A stretch of 64,000 nt of DNA from a virus. Of this stretch, positions 9,125 to 18,412 are shown piece after piece (positions within the stretch are counted from its first letter, which is position 1; each line of letters opens with the position of its first letter). The stretch spans positions 22,980-86,979 of the IMG/VR virus record IMGVR_UViG_3300042327_000544; one strand, 5' to 3'. Below the pieces are notes generated by a model. That model was not told the origin of the DNA. It made no database searches and was given only the letters and a program-made list of their open reading frames with translations. A program made the position numbers and the translations under genes.

Positions 9125-10104
9125 TATATAACAACCATTTGATTGAGAACATATGGGAGAAGTAATTGATCTGCATAGAGATTACCCGTTCCTGAATATA
9201 CCCCCGAATTGTACTCAAATTTCCAGTCAAATGTCTGTATTGACTTCATATACTTATTACGCCAGACCTTGTCTTTTGAAAAATAATCTTTCATTAATTC
9301 AATACATGCAAGATCAACCTCATCTGGAACTTCTTTCCATCCAAATTTACCTTGCACACGATATGTTCCACCTGTATTAAAGGATCCACCCCACGTATCA
9401 CTTATAGTTGGAGGGACCATTCCGTTTGCTATATATACCGTATTGTCTAGCATGTTGGCCCTGTTAACTCTTATGCCAAATCCGCTTTCAGAAATTACTG
9501 TATTAAAATTCCAATTATTAACTGAATTTAATGTGTCTAGTAGCAGGATGTCGTTTTGATATAGTTTGTATAAGGTTGATATTTTGTATGGAAGTGGAAG
9601 CACATCGGATCCTGAGCCATACGCAGTTTGAATATCATCATATAAAAAGAATTGCTGCCTTGTGTAAGCCTCAATAAGTTTTCTTGCATATCTTTCAGCG
9701 TTTGCCAATTCGGCATATGACTTAGTGTTAGGATCTGAATAATCAGACCCCAATCCTAAAGATTCGATTGCCTGGCTCATATCGGTATACGGGGTCTGCA
9801 CAAATATTTTATTATCTTTTTGTGTAGAGGTTCCGCCAACTGAATATGTCCAGCTTAATTTTAATTGTCTTTGTCTGTCTGTGTAGGCTAAAGGAATATA
9901 TACAATATACGTTCCTGCATCTACTTCTGACTTGACAGGGGTTAATGTTGAAAGTATCGTGGCAGGATTAATTGCTGGAGATACTCCTGGATCTTCTGTA
10001 ATGTCATATAGTCTTACAACTGGAAGGCTATCTGAATCAGTTAGCTGTCCCTGCCAAAACACCTTATGTGTTATTGGTGAATTTGAACCTACTAGAATTT
10101 CCAT
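9124..10104 (-). CDS. Head-tail adaptor with N-terminal Ig-like extension
   Basis: 326 residues. The first ~105 residues (HKVFWQGQLTDSDSLP, YIVYIPLAYTDRQRQLKL) look like a beta-sandwich of the kind seen at the start of BppU-like or adaptor proteins. The rest carries the adaptor signature of helices: YAELANAERYARKLIEAYT near residue 130 and DLACIELMKDYFSKDKVWR near 275. Adaptors form the ring under the portal. The order after the capsid gene fits. Confidence 0.72.
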   Translation of the reverse strand: MEILVGSNSPITHKVFWQGQLTDSDSLPVVRLYDITEDPGVSPAINPATILSTLTPVKSEVDAGTYIVYIPLAYTDRQRQLKLSWTYSVGGTSTQKDNKIFVQTPYTDMSQAIESLGLGSDYSDPNTKSYAELANAERYARKLIEAYTRQQFFLYDDIQTAYGSGSDVLPLPYKISTLYKLYQNDILLLDTLNSVNNWNFNTVISESGFGIRVNRANMLDNTVYIANGMVPPTISDTWGGSFNTGGTYRVQGKFGWKEVPDEVDLACIELMKDYFSKDKVWRNKYMKSIQTFDWKFEYNSGVYSGTGNLYADQLLLPYVLNQMVVI

Positions 10105-10114
10105 TTAATAAAGG

Positions 10115-10522
10115 TTAAGCGTAGTACTCCTGAACTTCCTTTGGAGTTGCTAAGCGGAAACCCTCCTCCTTGTCAAAAATTTCTTGAGCATCTTCTTCTG
10201 TCATTGCAACAAATGGGTGCTCTTTTGTGAATGTAAATCCTTGTATATCATACCTAAAATTTTCTCTAGTCATTCTAACTAGAACCGTATCTTCTGGCTG
10301 AGCATCTGGATTAAATCTAGGCAGAATCTCTTCTGCGTTTTCGCTGAATTCGTCTGTGGCGTCTTCAATATCTTTAATTGTTTTTTGATAAACAGACCAT
10401 GTGACTCCCTCTTCTGCAAGGGCGGCAACAATATCTGCCTTACTCTTAATTCCATCAGTATCAACTGCAAAGTCCTCTGCAACTTTTCTGAGTTCTGCTA
10501 CTTTCAATGTCTCAAATGACAT
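10115..10522 (-). CDS. SAP/HeH (Rho N-like) domain virion protein
   Basis: 135 residues. The N-terminus LKVAELRKVAEDF..DGIKSKADIV is a helix-extended-helix motif of the SAP/Rho-N type, a small nucleic-acid-binding fold often found just downstream of phage capsid genes. The remainder is acidic (EEDAQEIFDKEEGF). It may be a head-associated or decoration protein; function not established. Confidence 0.6.
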   Translation of the reverse strand: MSFETLKVAELRKVAEDFAVDTDGIKSKADIVAALAEEGVTWSVYQKTIKDIEDATDEFSENAEEILPRFNPDAQPEDTVLVRMTRENFRYDIQGFTFTKEHPFVAMTEEDAQEIFDKEEGFRLATPKEVQEYYA

Positions 10523-10573
10523 ATATTCTCCTTTGTTAGGTCCTTTAATTATAGCATTGATAAATTAAAATGA

Positions 10574-10602
10574 AAAGCCCCTAAAATTAATTAGGGGCCT
10601 TT
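10574..10602 (-). terminator. Rho-independent terminator after the major capsid gene
   Basis: GCCCCTAA / TTAGGGGC stem (577-584 and 591-598 in the 10,5xx numbering) with a T run on the minus strand, 23 bases beyond the capsid stop codon. Again a strong terminator behind an abundant virion protein. Confidence 0.8.
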
Positions 10603-10624
10603 CGGGGGTTTTATCTTAAATTAA

Positions 10625-11674
10625 TTAAGAAGCAACCTTAACGTTCTTTACAACTACCCAAGCGTCTGCCTGCTCGATCTGAACGCCAACACGAGTATAC
10701 ATTGTGTACTCAATTGTGTCCTTACGTGGCTGGAAGAAGCGGTAGACAGTTACATCACGCTTGATACCAATAACTACGTTATTTGGGAATGTCAAGTGGA
10801 TATCTCCGTGTGAGCCTGATGCTCCTGATTGTGTTCCAGTTTGTGTCTCTGAAAGAAGTGGAACTTCAACAATCGGAATACCGAATGCGAATGGTGCCAC
10901 ATATCCTGCAGGTCCACCTAGTGGTGCAACTCCACCACGGATAACGCTTGAAGCGATATCTTGTGGAATTGTTTGGTTTGTTCCAATGCTGTTAGCATAT
11001 AGGAAATCTTGAATCAAGTTTGATCCAGCAAGGAAGCGAAGGTCTCCACGACGTTGCTTGTACTTACGTGGCATAGCCTTAAGTGCCTTGTTGAATACTT
11101 CACGAGAAACTCCAGCGCCAGCTGCGTCTACGACACGACCTGATGCCTTTGCCTTCTTTACAACGCCATCAAATGACTTGTAAAGTGCGTCTCCTGAAAG
11201 AGCTGTGTCACCGTTAAGAAGAACATCTTCGATGTCGTTTCCTGCCTGTGTTGCCATCAAACGTGCAATGTGATCTTCTAGATCTGCACCTTCGATGTTA
11301 TCTTCTAGAGATTCTGTTGAAAGCTCCCAGTCCATGCGGAGTTTCTTTGTTGTTAAAGAGATTTTTGAGAAAGTTACACCACTGTTTGTTGCGGTGTTGT
11401 CTGCCTCGGTTGCAAGCTTCATAAGCTTCTCACCAACGGACATACGGTCAATCTCGGCTGTGTCTGACTTCATACGAACTGTACGTGCGACCTTACCGAT
11501 AACGGTTGCGTCGAACATATAATCAAGGAAGCGAGCAGACTGTTCTGGGTTAAGAAGTCCGCCGTTGCCATTTTCTGAAGCTACGTGTACTCCTGTTCCA
11601 CCAGTTGCGGAGCCGAATCCTGTTGATAACTGAGTACCAGCGTTTACGGCTTTTTCTAATGTTTCATTGCTCAT
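10625..11674 (-). CDS. Major capsid protein (HK97 fold)
   Basis: 349 residues, MSNETLEKAVNAGTQLST to VKVAS. The segments LLNPEQSARFLDYMFDATV, TKKLRMDWELSTESLED and the C-terminal GIKRDVTVYRF..DTIEYTMYTR are typical of actinophage HK97-type shells. The capsomer protein forms the icosahedral head around the scaffold encoded just upstream. It has lower codon bias toward A/T in third positions than its neighbours, fitting high expression. Confidence 0.93.
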   Translation of the reverse strand: MSNETLEKAVNAGTQLSTGFGSATGGTGVHVASENGNGGLLNPEQSARFLDYMFDATVIGKVARTVRMKSDTAEIDRMSVGEKLMKLATEADNTATNSGVTFSKISLTTKKLRMDWELSTESLEDNIEGADLEDHIARLMATQAGNDIEDVLLNGDTALSGDALYKSFDGVVKKAKASGRVVDAAGAGVSREVFNKALKAMPRKYKQRRGDLRFLAGSNLIQDFLYANSIGTNQTIPQDIASSVIRGGVAPLGGPAGYVAPFAFGIPIVEVPLLSETQTGTQSGASGSHGDIHLTFPNNVVIGIKRDVTVYRFFQPRKDTIEYTMYTRVGVQIEQADAWVVVKNVKVAS

Positions 11675-11689
11675 TATTTTATACCTACC

Positions 11690-12250
11690 TTAGTTGAATA
11701 TTTCGTTTACGGAACCGAGGAAAGAACCGTTCCATTTAGATTTTTTGATTGTTACTTCTTCTGATCGGCCAAGATCTGAAGACTTCTTAATTGCAGTCTC
11801 TGATTCTACTGCGTCGACACGCTTTTGTACACCATCAATCGTGCTCTTGATGTTATTTACAGCGCTTGAAAGTGCTGTGTGTTGTTCTGCCAACTCTGAA
11901 ATTCTAGCATCTACGCTCTTGCTGAAAGATTCAACAGTCTCTTGGATTGTTGTTACTTGTGCTGCATTTGCTTCAGATGCCTTATTTAGAGTTTCTGAGA
12001 AAAAGCCTTTTAGATCGCCTAACATCTTCGCAAAATCAGGTTCATCAACCTTATCTTCTGATACTTCGGCTGCTTTTTCCAGAGTCTCGGCAGGAACGTC
12101 TTCTGCTACTGCTTCTGCAGGAGCTTCAGCTGGAGCTGCATCATCTGCAACTACTGCTGTATCTTCAACGGCTGTTTCTTCTGCTACTGCTTCGGCTGGT
12201 GCCTCTACTGCAACATCTTCGACAACTACGTTTTCTGTATTATCTGACAT
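11690..12250 (-). CDS. Nested scaffold protein from internal start
   Basis: 186 residues, in frame with the protease gene, starting MSDNTENVVVEDVAVE. The internal ATG has a perfect Shine-Dalgarno AAGGAGGT (12264-12257) with a 6-base spacer, better than the one at the full-length start. The product would be the acidic Ala/Glu-rich linker and coiled coil only. This is the arrangement of lambda C/Nu3, where the free scaffold outnumbers the protease fusion. Predicted, not shown. Confidence 0.75.
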   Translation of the reverse strand: MSDNTENVVVEDVAVEAPAEAVAEETAVEDTAVVADDAAPAEAPAEAVAEDVPAETLEKAAEVSEDKVDEPDFAKMLGDLKGFFSETLNKASEANAAQVTTIQETVESFSKSVDARISELAEQHTALSSAVNNIKSTIDGVQKRVDAVESETAIKKSSDLGRSEEVTIKKSKWNGSFLGSVNEIFN

Positions 12251-13039
12251 TTCATTACCTCCTTCTGCGTTTGCCTGTTTTGCAATTGTTTGTGTTTCAG
12301 GCAACGTAAATCTTGAGTGCTTATATGCATCAAGAATCTTATCAATCTCTTTTGCTTTGTTAACATCTGAGCTCTCAACCCAACCAATTAGTTGTGCTGG
12401 CTTACCAGAAACTGGTGAGTCATATGTCTTCTCTGTTGAGATAAAAACAGAGTTACTGTCTTCACAGTAAAAGATATTTTCTGTTACTACTTCGGTTGCA
12501 ATTCCTTTAAATATCAATTGGCCATTTACCTTTTGAATAGATAGAACATTGCAAAGCTCATTTGCTGGAGAATCTACAATTGATAATTCAATCAAATCAT
12601 AATCCTTAATAAATCTTACTGTCTTACCATTCGCCTTGTTGACTTCGTTATCAGACTCATTAATCTTTCCGCCGATTGAGAATCCAGATAGGGTGCCGTC
12701 TAGAACCTTTTCCCAAGTATCTTGTGCGCCCTTTGAAATGTATGCTGTTACATAAACTCCGTTATAAAATTCTTTAGTTGCTGGGTCGTAAAAAGTTTCT
12801 GGCTTAAATGAAACCATCTTTCCAACTGCAAGAGATCCGTGCATCTCACGAATGTTCCCACGAAAATTTTCAAATGCTTTTACGCTTGCTTCCGCTGTTA
12901 CAACGTCATTTGTCTGGTCAATATTGTCTAGTGTTGCAAACCCAGAAACCGTTCTCTTTTCACGGTTAACTTTAGTGAAAGGTACAGACAAGTTAATGTC
13001 ATTGCCATGGCTAGTCCATAAAGACTTTTCAATATTCAT
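11690..13039 (-). CDS. Prohead maturation protease fused to scaffold
   Basis: 449 residues in two parts. Residues 1-~180 are an S78-like prohead protease: REMHGSLAVGK carries the probable catalytic His and LIELSIVDSPANE the Ser. A linker of ~80 residues follows, then an Ala/Glu/Val-rich, coiled-coil scaffold half (~264-449) ending GSFLGSVNEIFN. Protease and scaffold act inside the procapsid and are removed during maturation. An internal start (12250) makes the scaffold half alone. Start at 13039 is MNIEKSLWTSHG; the gene is 53 bases after the portal. Confidence 0.9.
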   Translation of the reverse strand: MNIEKSLWTSHGNDINLSVPFTKVNREKRTVSGFATLDNIDQTNDVVTAEASVKAFENFRGNIREMHGSLAVGKMVSFKPETFYDPATKEFYNGVYVTAYISKGAQDTWEKVLDGTLSGFSIGGKINESDNEVNKANGKTVRFIKDYDLIELSIVDSPANELCNVLSIQKVNGQLIFKGIATEVVTENIFYCEDSNSVFISTEKTYDSPVSGKPAQLIGWVESSDVNKAKEIDKILDAYKHSRFTLPETQTIAKQANAEGGNEMSDNTENVVVEDVAVEAPAEAVAEETAVEDTAVVADDAAPAEAPAEAVAEDVPAETLEKAAEVSEDKVDEPDFAKMLGDLKGFFSETLNKASEANAAQVTTIQETVESFSKSVDARISELAEQHTALSSAVNNIKSTIDGVQKRVDAVESETAIKKSSDLGRSEEVTIKKSKWNGSFLGSVNEIFN

Positions 13040-13092
13040 ATGCTTAATTTTAGCGACTTATAGATAAAAAGGCAAATAACAGTTGAGTAGAG

Positions 13093-14676
13093 TTAGTCAA
13101 CCTGTCTTCCGTCGCCCTTGGCATTTCGTCCTTCTCCAGAATTATCTGGGGCGTTTGCCTGTCGGTCTTGGGATCTTTGTCTGGTATTTCCAGCTTGGGC
13201 TGTTTGCTCTGCGGCATCCTGACCCTTCAAATCTACCACTTCGTCTCCGCCTTCAAGAGGAATCATACCCTTTCTAATTCGAACTTCATTAGGGGTAATT
13301 ACTTGCATTCTTAAATATCTTTCGTCAATCTTAGACTGGGTATCTTCGTCAGTAAGAGTTAACTCATTAAATTTAAGGGTTAGCGCATCTGTCTTTTCCT
13401 CAAATATTTTATTTAATTTTTTCTCTAAAATCATTTGTGCTGGGCGGCAAACCTGCTCTTTAAATGTTTTATCGGCATCTCTTGCTACTGCTAAATTAAC
13501 TCCCTCTGGGGTTCCAATTTTATTAATTGGGACACGGTGGGCCAGCAGGATTTCATCTCTATTTGATTTGCGATAAACATTAAATGAAGATTCCTGTGGG
13601 TTAGCCTCAACTGGTTCCATTTTAAATTCGGTTTTTGAGTCTGGGGTGTCTCCTGGAAGTGGAATATATAGAGATCTGTGGTTCTTGCCCTTAAGTCCAA
13701 CTTGGAAAAATTCAAGCAATTTGCGCTCTGACTCTGGAGAAAGCTTTGCTCCCTTTACTGTAATGATATATCTTGGGACCGCTTTGTTTTCAAAGTAATC
13801 AAGGTTATATCTTCCAGACAATTCGTTACCCGCCAAAGAAACCTGGGCTGCAATAATATCTGCAACTCCGTAGTAGTTGTTCATTGGGGTATACTTTTTT
13901 AAATGAATAATTTCATTTGGGCGATCTTCTTGTCCCGCAATTGGGTTCTCTGTTTCTGAGTCTCCAAAGTTGTTAAAGAATACTGCCTTTCCGTAAAGCA
14001 ATTGAATAAAGCCATCTCTTAGTCTACGCACACGCATAGTCTTTGCGGGGATATGCCCGATATATCCGATATTTCCAGCAGTGGTTCTACCTACTTCAAT
14101 GTAGCCATTTCCAGTTGCTTCGTAGTCTGTAAATACCTTAATTAATGTTTGAGTAAATGTATCTTCATCATTTGTTGTATCAAGCCACGCATGAAGATCC
14201 TGTCTTAATTTGCTTAGCTTTCTACGTGCTCTTTCAAGAGACTTATCATCTGTAAGTGAATCAATAGCATCATTTGTTTTCTTTGTTTCTATAAAATCAT
14301 ATCCTAGCCCGACAATGTTTGCCACCTTGGCATTAATTGCTGCATAGTTGTATGTTGAAATCTCATATACTTTTGAAAGATACTCTAGGTTGTATGGAGG
14401 TTCTATCAAGTCAAACATTGCATAGCCAGTAATTGCTTGTGCCAATAGATTTTGCTGTGTTCCAGTTTCTTCTCGGCCAGTGAACGACTTAGAAAATTCT
14501 CTATTTATCTTACGCTTAAACGAAGATCCTAGGCCTCTAACCTTTTTAAGATCCTCTAGGCCTGCCAAAAATGGATCGGTTGTTGTTTCATTTTTTTCTA
14601 GCGAGAACCAGTCTGCGTTATTTGAAATGTTAATTATATTTTCTGAGTTGTCTTCATCAAGAAATTCTGCGCTCAT
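13093..14676 (-). CDS. Portal protein
   Basis: 527 residues. Hallmarks include the N-terminal YLSKVYEISTYNYAAINAK, the crown/stem region GNGYIEVGRT, LKKYTPMNNYYGVADI and the C-terminal PNEVRIRKGMIPLEGG with a disordered Gln/Arg/Asn tail (QRSQDRQANAPDNSG). The dodecameric portal is the DNA gate and packaging motor dock. It is upstream of protease and capsid as usual, but no terminase gene precedes it in the visible sequence. Confidence 0.92.
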   Translation of the reverse strand: MSAEFLDEDNSENIINISNNADWFSLEKNETTTDPFLAGLEDLKKVRGLGSSFKRKINREFSKSFTGREETGTQQNLLAQAITGYAMFDLIEPPYNLEYLSKVYEISTYNYAAINAKVANIVGLGYDFIETKKTNDAIDSLTDDKSLERARRKLSKLRQDLHAWLDTTNDEDTFTQTLIKVFTDYEATGNGYIEVGRTTAGNIGYIGHIPAKTMRVRRLRDGFIQLLYGKAVFFNNFGDSETENPIAGQEDRPNEIIHLKKYTPMNNYYGVADIIAAQVSLAGNELSGRYNLDYFENKAVPRYIITVKGAKLSPESERKLLEFFQVGLKGKNHRSLYIPLPGDTPDSKTEFKMEPVEANPQESSFNVYRKSNRDEILLAHRVPINKIGTPEGVNLAVARDADKTFKEQVCRPAQMILEKKLNKIFEEKTDALTLKFNELTLTDEDTQSKIDERYLRMQVITPNEVRIRKGMIPLEGGDEVVDLKGQDAAEQTAQAGNTRQRSQDRQANAPDNSGEGRNAKGDGRQVD

Positions 14677-15014
14677 CTTAACCCCTTTAGCTTTTTCATT
14701 TCGTCCTTATAGTTACCGATATCAAATGGATCAGGAACTAGTCCCCAATCGAGTCTTTGTTTTTGGTGCTCAAATTCTTCATCATCAATTTTCCTTCTAG
14801 CGGAAAGAAATTTAGGCCCGCCTTCGTATATGCCGAACGTGCGAACTTCTCTAGCCAAAGCATCGATGTTGGCTCTATTTCCTTTTTTGGACGTGATCGA
14901 AAGAAAGTTCCCATCATCATCTCCAATCCATCTGCCATCTGGCATTTCCCAGACATAGATGCCAAGTATCGACTCTTCTTCAAGAATCTTGCTATTCGTT
15001 CTGTTAATATCCAT
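14673..15014 (-). CDS. Conserved-type hypothetical protein upstream of portal
   Basis: 113 residues, MDINRTNSKILEEESILG to MKKLKGLR, overlapping the portal start by 4 bases (ATGA). The segment GIYVWEMPDGRWIGDDDGN looks like a small beta domain. Translational coupling to the portal suggests a head role, but I recognise no family. Confidence 0.7.
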   Translation of the reverse strand: MDINRTNSKILEEESILGIYVWEMPDGRWIGDDDGNFLSITSKKGNRANIDALAREVRTFGIYEGGPKFLSARRKIDDEEFEHQKQRLDWGLVPDPFDIGNYKDEMKKLKGLR

Positions 15015-15076
15015 ATGACTTTATTTTACCATTATTGTCTACTCAAGTCCAGCTTTTTGTCAACCCATGTGACAAA

Positions 15077-16849
15077 TTATTGGTTTTGAAGCACAATCCA
15101 GTCGTTGTCATAAAACTCAACGGAATTTTCTGTCAATGTCATGGACGAATCATCTGCTATTGTCGCTGATCTTCCAATATGCATGTTGTAATTAGATAAT
15201 GCCATGGGGGCTGAGAAGGTTGCTGGGTAGTAAGAAATGTATTGGTATAGGCTGGAAGGCCCACCTGTTGATGTATGGTTAAATAGTATCTCTCCACCAA
15301 TTGCCCCGTTTGTTGCAATTATAACGTGATAAAGCTCGTTTGCGGTAAATACAGAACTTATATTTGTCTGAGATGTCTTGTCTACACCATTAACATAAAT
15401 AGCAGATATATTAGATTTAGTAATAGTTCCATTTGTAGCCCAAGAGTATCCTGCTGATACAAAATCTCCATTTGCCGTACTTGATAAAATAGAATTTGAG
15501 GTTAGCTCTGATAGGGTTAAAAAGAACTCTATGGTCCTAATTGATTCTGCGGTATTTATTTTAAATCCCGATCCTCCCGCCGTTGTTAATCCATTTAGCT
15601 TTTGTCTAGACAAAATAGGATATGCAACCCTTCCTAGAGTAATGTCTTTTGATGTAAATCCCGCTGTGCCTTCTATCGTATAAATATAATCAGGGTTACT
15701 TATTGAATAAAGAATTTGGTCTTTGTAGAAGCACAGTAGCAGGCTATATAATCTTGGGATAAATTTAGTTGTATCTGATGAGGTAAATGTTATCTCAAGA
15801 TAAAGGGTTCTTTCAGAGCTAAATGATCCCAATCTAAATTGAGGAATTGCTCCTCCATTAACACATGCTTGCCATGTTGACCCATCTGTGGAAGTTCTTA
15901 CAGAGACCCCATTGTCGCCGTTCCACTCTATCTTAGAGGAGTCTAAGTCGAATCCCGCAGGAATTCCTATAGCATCTACGACAACTACGCTCTTAGAGGC
16001 TGCAGAGGCCGTTTTCTTAATTTCTAAACATTTCTCTTCTGTGTTATAAACTAAATCTTCTGAGGCAAAAATTTCTAGGGGCTTTTTGGCGGGATAAGCA
16101 AAATTAAATTGCTTGCTTACGCTATCATCATATATTTCAAACAAGGTCCCGCCGCTTGGGTATGAAACCTGAAAAGGAGATGTTGTCCCAGAGTAGTTGA
16201 AGTGTTCTATAATTTTATCTAAGCCTAGGGCATACCTATATACTGCTGGGGCATCTACAATAAATGAATCTGCTGAATTTCCAGTTGGCCCTAATTTTAA
16301 TGTAATTGTTTCATTAGTAAACTTATAATTATTTAAAGACTTGCTTACTGCAAATTTGCCATCTACGTATAAAGACATTTCTGAAATAGAGTATGTGGCT
16401 ACAATATGATGAGATTGGCTTATATTAGGTAAAGTATAATCAAGTCTTTCCGCCTCAAGTTTAAATACTATGTTTCCCTTTTCATAAAAAATACCAACAT
16501 TTTTTGTTGAGTCTGCAAATATAGTTGTCAATCCAGATGTTGTAATCTTAGGGTATATCCAAACTTCTAGGGAGAACTCATTATCTGATGAATTGCTATC
16601 TGCAAATCCGCCGTCGGCGGTAGATCCATAATAGTCTTTAGTTACGGGTAATGTAATATACTTAGTATTAGTTATAAGAGAGCCATTTGCTCCGCCTGAA
16701 ACAAGTGGGATTAATCCAGTAGTTAGTCCGCCTGAATAAGTTCCGCTATTTCCACACCCAGAGACATCTGAAGCGATAGTACCTGAAGACTCATCCAATG
16801 GCCAAAAACCAATTGGGTAGTCATTAATTAACTTTAGATGATAGCTCAT
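15077..16849 (-). CDS. LamG-like minor tail / adhesin protein
   Basis: 590 residues. Residues 1-~215 form a LamG/concanavalin-A-like jelly roll: PIGFWPLDESSGTIASD, FSLEVWIYPK, HHIVATYSISEMSLYVDGK and YRYALGLDKIIEHF. The second half is a beta-rich region ending NSVEFYDNDWIVLQNQ. Such lectin folds bind carbohydrate and sit on tail tips or fibres. It heads the large adhesion module upstream of the portal. Confidence 0.72.
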   Translation of the reverse strand: MSYHLKLINDYPIGFWPLDESSGTIASDVSGCGNSGTYSGGLTTGLIPLVSGGANGSLITNTKYITLPVTKDYYGSTADGGFADSNSSDNEFSLEVWIYPKITTSGLTTIFADSTKNVGIFYEKGNIVFKLEAERLDYTLPNISQSHHIVATYSISEMSLYVDGKFAVSKSLNNYKFTNETITLKLGPTGNSADSFIVDAPAVYRYALGLDKIIEHFNYSGTTSPFQVSYPSGGTLFEIYDDSVSKQFNFAYPAKKPLEIFASEDLVYNTEEKCLEIKKTASAASKSVVVVDAIGIPAGFDLDSSKIEWNGDNGVSVRTSTDGSTWQACVNGGAIPQFRLGSFSSERTLYLEITFTSSDTTKFIPRLYSLLLCFYKDQILYSISNPDYIYTIEGTAGFTSKDITLGRVAYPILSRQKLNGLTTAGGSGFKINTAESIRTIEFFLTLSELTSNSILSSTANGDFVSAGYSWATNGTITKSNISAIYVNGVDKTSQTNISSVFTANELYHVIIATNGAIGGEILFNHTSTGGPSSLYQYISYYPATFSAPMALSNYNMHIGRSATIADDSSMTLTENSVEFYDNDWIVLQNQ

Positions 16850-16905
16850 AATTCCATTATACTATATTTAAAGGCTTACTACTCAAGCCCTTCATTGCCT
16901 AGCTT

Positions 16906-17232
16906 TTAAACTACTTCTACCCCAGAAACCATAATGCTTACTCCGCCAGCAACATTTGCTGATGCCCAGATAGATTCTCCAGCGTTAACAATTAGCGTAG
17001 TCTCTGTTGATTTTGATGTGTTTTCTGCAAGAAGGACGTCGCCGAAGATTCTATTTGATAGACCTGGTGTTTGTCCACTTGGAACTAAATAAAGGCTAAA
17101 GGCAATTGGGCCATTAAATGTGTTGGCCGTAAATATGCTCTTAACAATAGCCTTGTTAGTAAATGATTTTAGATTTGAGTTTGTTGTGCTTAGAAGAACT
17201 GGCCCAATAAATCTTGATGGATTATATGCCAT
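16906..17232 (-). CDS. Small virion-associated beta protein
   Basis: 108 residues, MAYNPSRFIGPVLLSTT to VSIMVSGVEVV. Similar in size and layout to the protein at 22341-22658 (both alternate hydrophobic strands and end in a ..ISGV.. strand). Probably a small fibre or baseplate accessory subunit. It follows a TATAAT at its upstream side. Confidence 0.6.
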   Translation of the reverse strand: MAYNPSRFIGPVLLSTTNSNLKSFTNKAIVKSIFTANTFNGPIAFSLYLVPSGQTPGLSNRIFGDVLLAENTSKSTETTLIVNAGESIWASANVAGGVSIMVSGVEVV

Positions 17233-17240
17233 TTTATCTC

Positions 17241-17954
17241 CTAGCTAATTGCCCATTTAGAAATAAGATCTCTTTCGATTGAGATATATTCACCCACGGT
17301 AAGGGCTCTGTTGTAAATAAGTAATTCGCCAATCTTAAATGCTCCAAATGTTGCGGAGTATCTTCCTATTACTTGACCTGTCATACTTGTAAGCCCGCCT
17401 GAAGATGCACCGACTGCAACGTCAGTTCCATTTCTTCTAACTCTACGTGAGTTATCAGCATTGCTGTAAACAAGCGTGTAAACTTCTGGTGTTCCTGATA
17501 GCCCTACTGGAACAATAGCATTTTGATCATCGTTGCCAAAACCAAACTTAAATGTGTTTGAAGATACGTATCCAGCAATAAGATTATTTCTTGTTCCTGA
17601 GTTTGTTCCGCCAATTACATAGGTATTTGCATTTGCTGGCTTTGAGGCTACGTAGATTACTGTAAATGAGGATGATGATATCCATGACAGTGTTTGATCT
17701 GAGAATGGTAAAAAGTCATCTACGCCATCAAAGTTAATTGCTGGAAGTCCTGCTATACCTGTTGCTTGAAATGTTGGTTGTGCTGCTGCAGTTGCTTGAA
17801 CGCAATGTCTAGCCAAACCAGACTTGTCATTCCATTGAGAAACTTTTCCAAGACCATCTCTTGTAATTGTAGATGGAAGAGCCGCATCTAGCCATAGCTG
17901 CAATCCAGACAAGCTAAATCTATTTCTTCTAAAAATAATGTTATTACTAAGCAA
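17241..17954 (-). CDS. LamG/concanavalin-like lectin protein
   Basis: 237 residues. GLQLWLDAALPSTIT, VSQWNDKSG, PAINFDGVDDFL and LLIYNRALTVGEY are the classical strand motifs of a LamG-type jelly roll. A single carbohydrate-binding domain likely displayed on the tail. Its end overlaps nothing; its start overlaps the fibre-assembly-like gene by 8 bases. Confidence 0.72.
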   Translation of the reverse strand: MLSNNIIFRRNRFSLSGLQLWLDAALPSTITRDGLGKVSQWNDKSGLARHCVQATAAAQPTFQATGIAGLPAINFDGVDDFLPFSDQTLSWISSSSFTVIYVASKPANANTYVIGGTNSGTRNNLIAGYVSSNTFKFGFGNDDQNAIVPVGLSGTPEVYTLVYSNADNSRRVRRNGTDVAVGASSGGLTSMTGQVIGRYSATFGAFKIGELLIYNRALTVGEYISIERDLISKWAIS

Positions 17955-18402
17955 TTGGGTCTTCCTCCATTATTTTTTCTAGCTCTACTAATGGTCTCTT
18001 AGGCCATGTAATTTCGGATACATCTTTGCTATTCTTTAAAGAAGAAATCTTCTTTCTGTACTCTTTCCATTCAGCAAGAGACTTCTTGTCCATATCTGGG
18101 TCTGTCTCTACCCATGCTGTAGACATTAGCTCAAAGCCAATATGTGCATTTACGTTATCTGCTTTTTCTTCGTCTGACATCTTCTGTACTTCTACTGAGT
18201 ATACCTTGCCATCTTTAATAAATGGTTCACAAGGTACAATCTTTTCTTGGAAGTCATCGAACTCTGGTGTTGCTACTTCTAGCAACCCGTTTTCTTTTGC
18301 AAATTCCTTTTCATCTATTGATTGAGGAATAGATACATTAGGAAAGAGTTGGGATAGTGCGCCGACAGCGACTACTTTTTTGTCTTCTACTATGGCGTAC
18401 AT
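17947..18402 (-). CDS. Tail fibre assembly-like protein
   Basis: 151 residues. MYAIVEDKKVVAVGALSQ, then DEEKADNVNAH and a C-terminal EWKEYRKKISSL..ITWPKRP. This layout (short N-terminal domain, helical middle, W..YR..L...WP end) is that of DUF4376/XkdW-type proteins coded next to fibres, often fibre chaperones. A paralogue lies at 27936-28436. Confidence 0.55.
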   Translation of the reverse strand: MYAIVEDKKVVAVGALSQLFPNVSIPQSIDEKEFAKENGLLEVATPEFDDFQEKIVPCEPFIKDGKVYSVEVQKMSDEEKADNVNAHIGFELMSTAWVETDPDMDKKSLAEWKEYRKKISSLKNSKDVSEITWPKRPLVELEKIMEEDPIA

Positions 18403-18412
18403 ATTATCTCCT

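Noticed and set aside
11694-12470. Long rightward ORFs opposite the scaffold gene
   Set aside because: Mirror frames of the Ala/Glu-rich scaffold codons (Ser/Ala- or Leu/Arg-rich), with no ribosome site.
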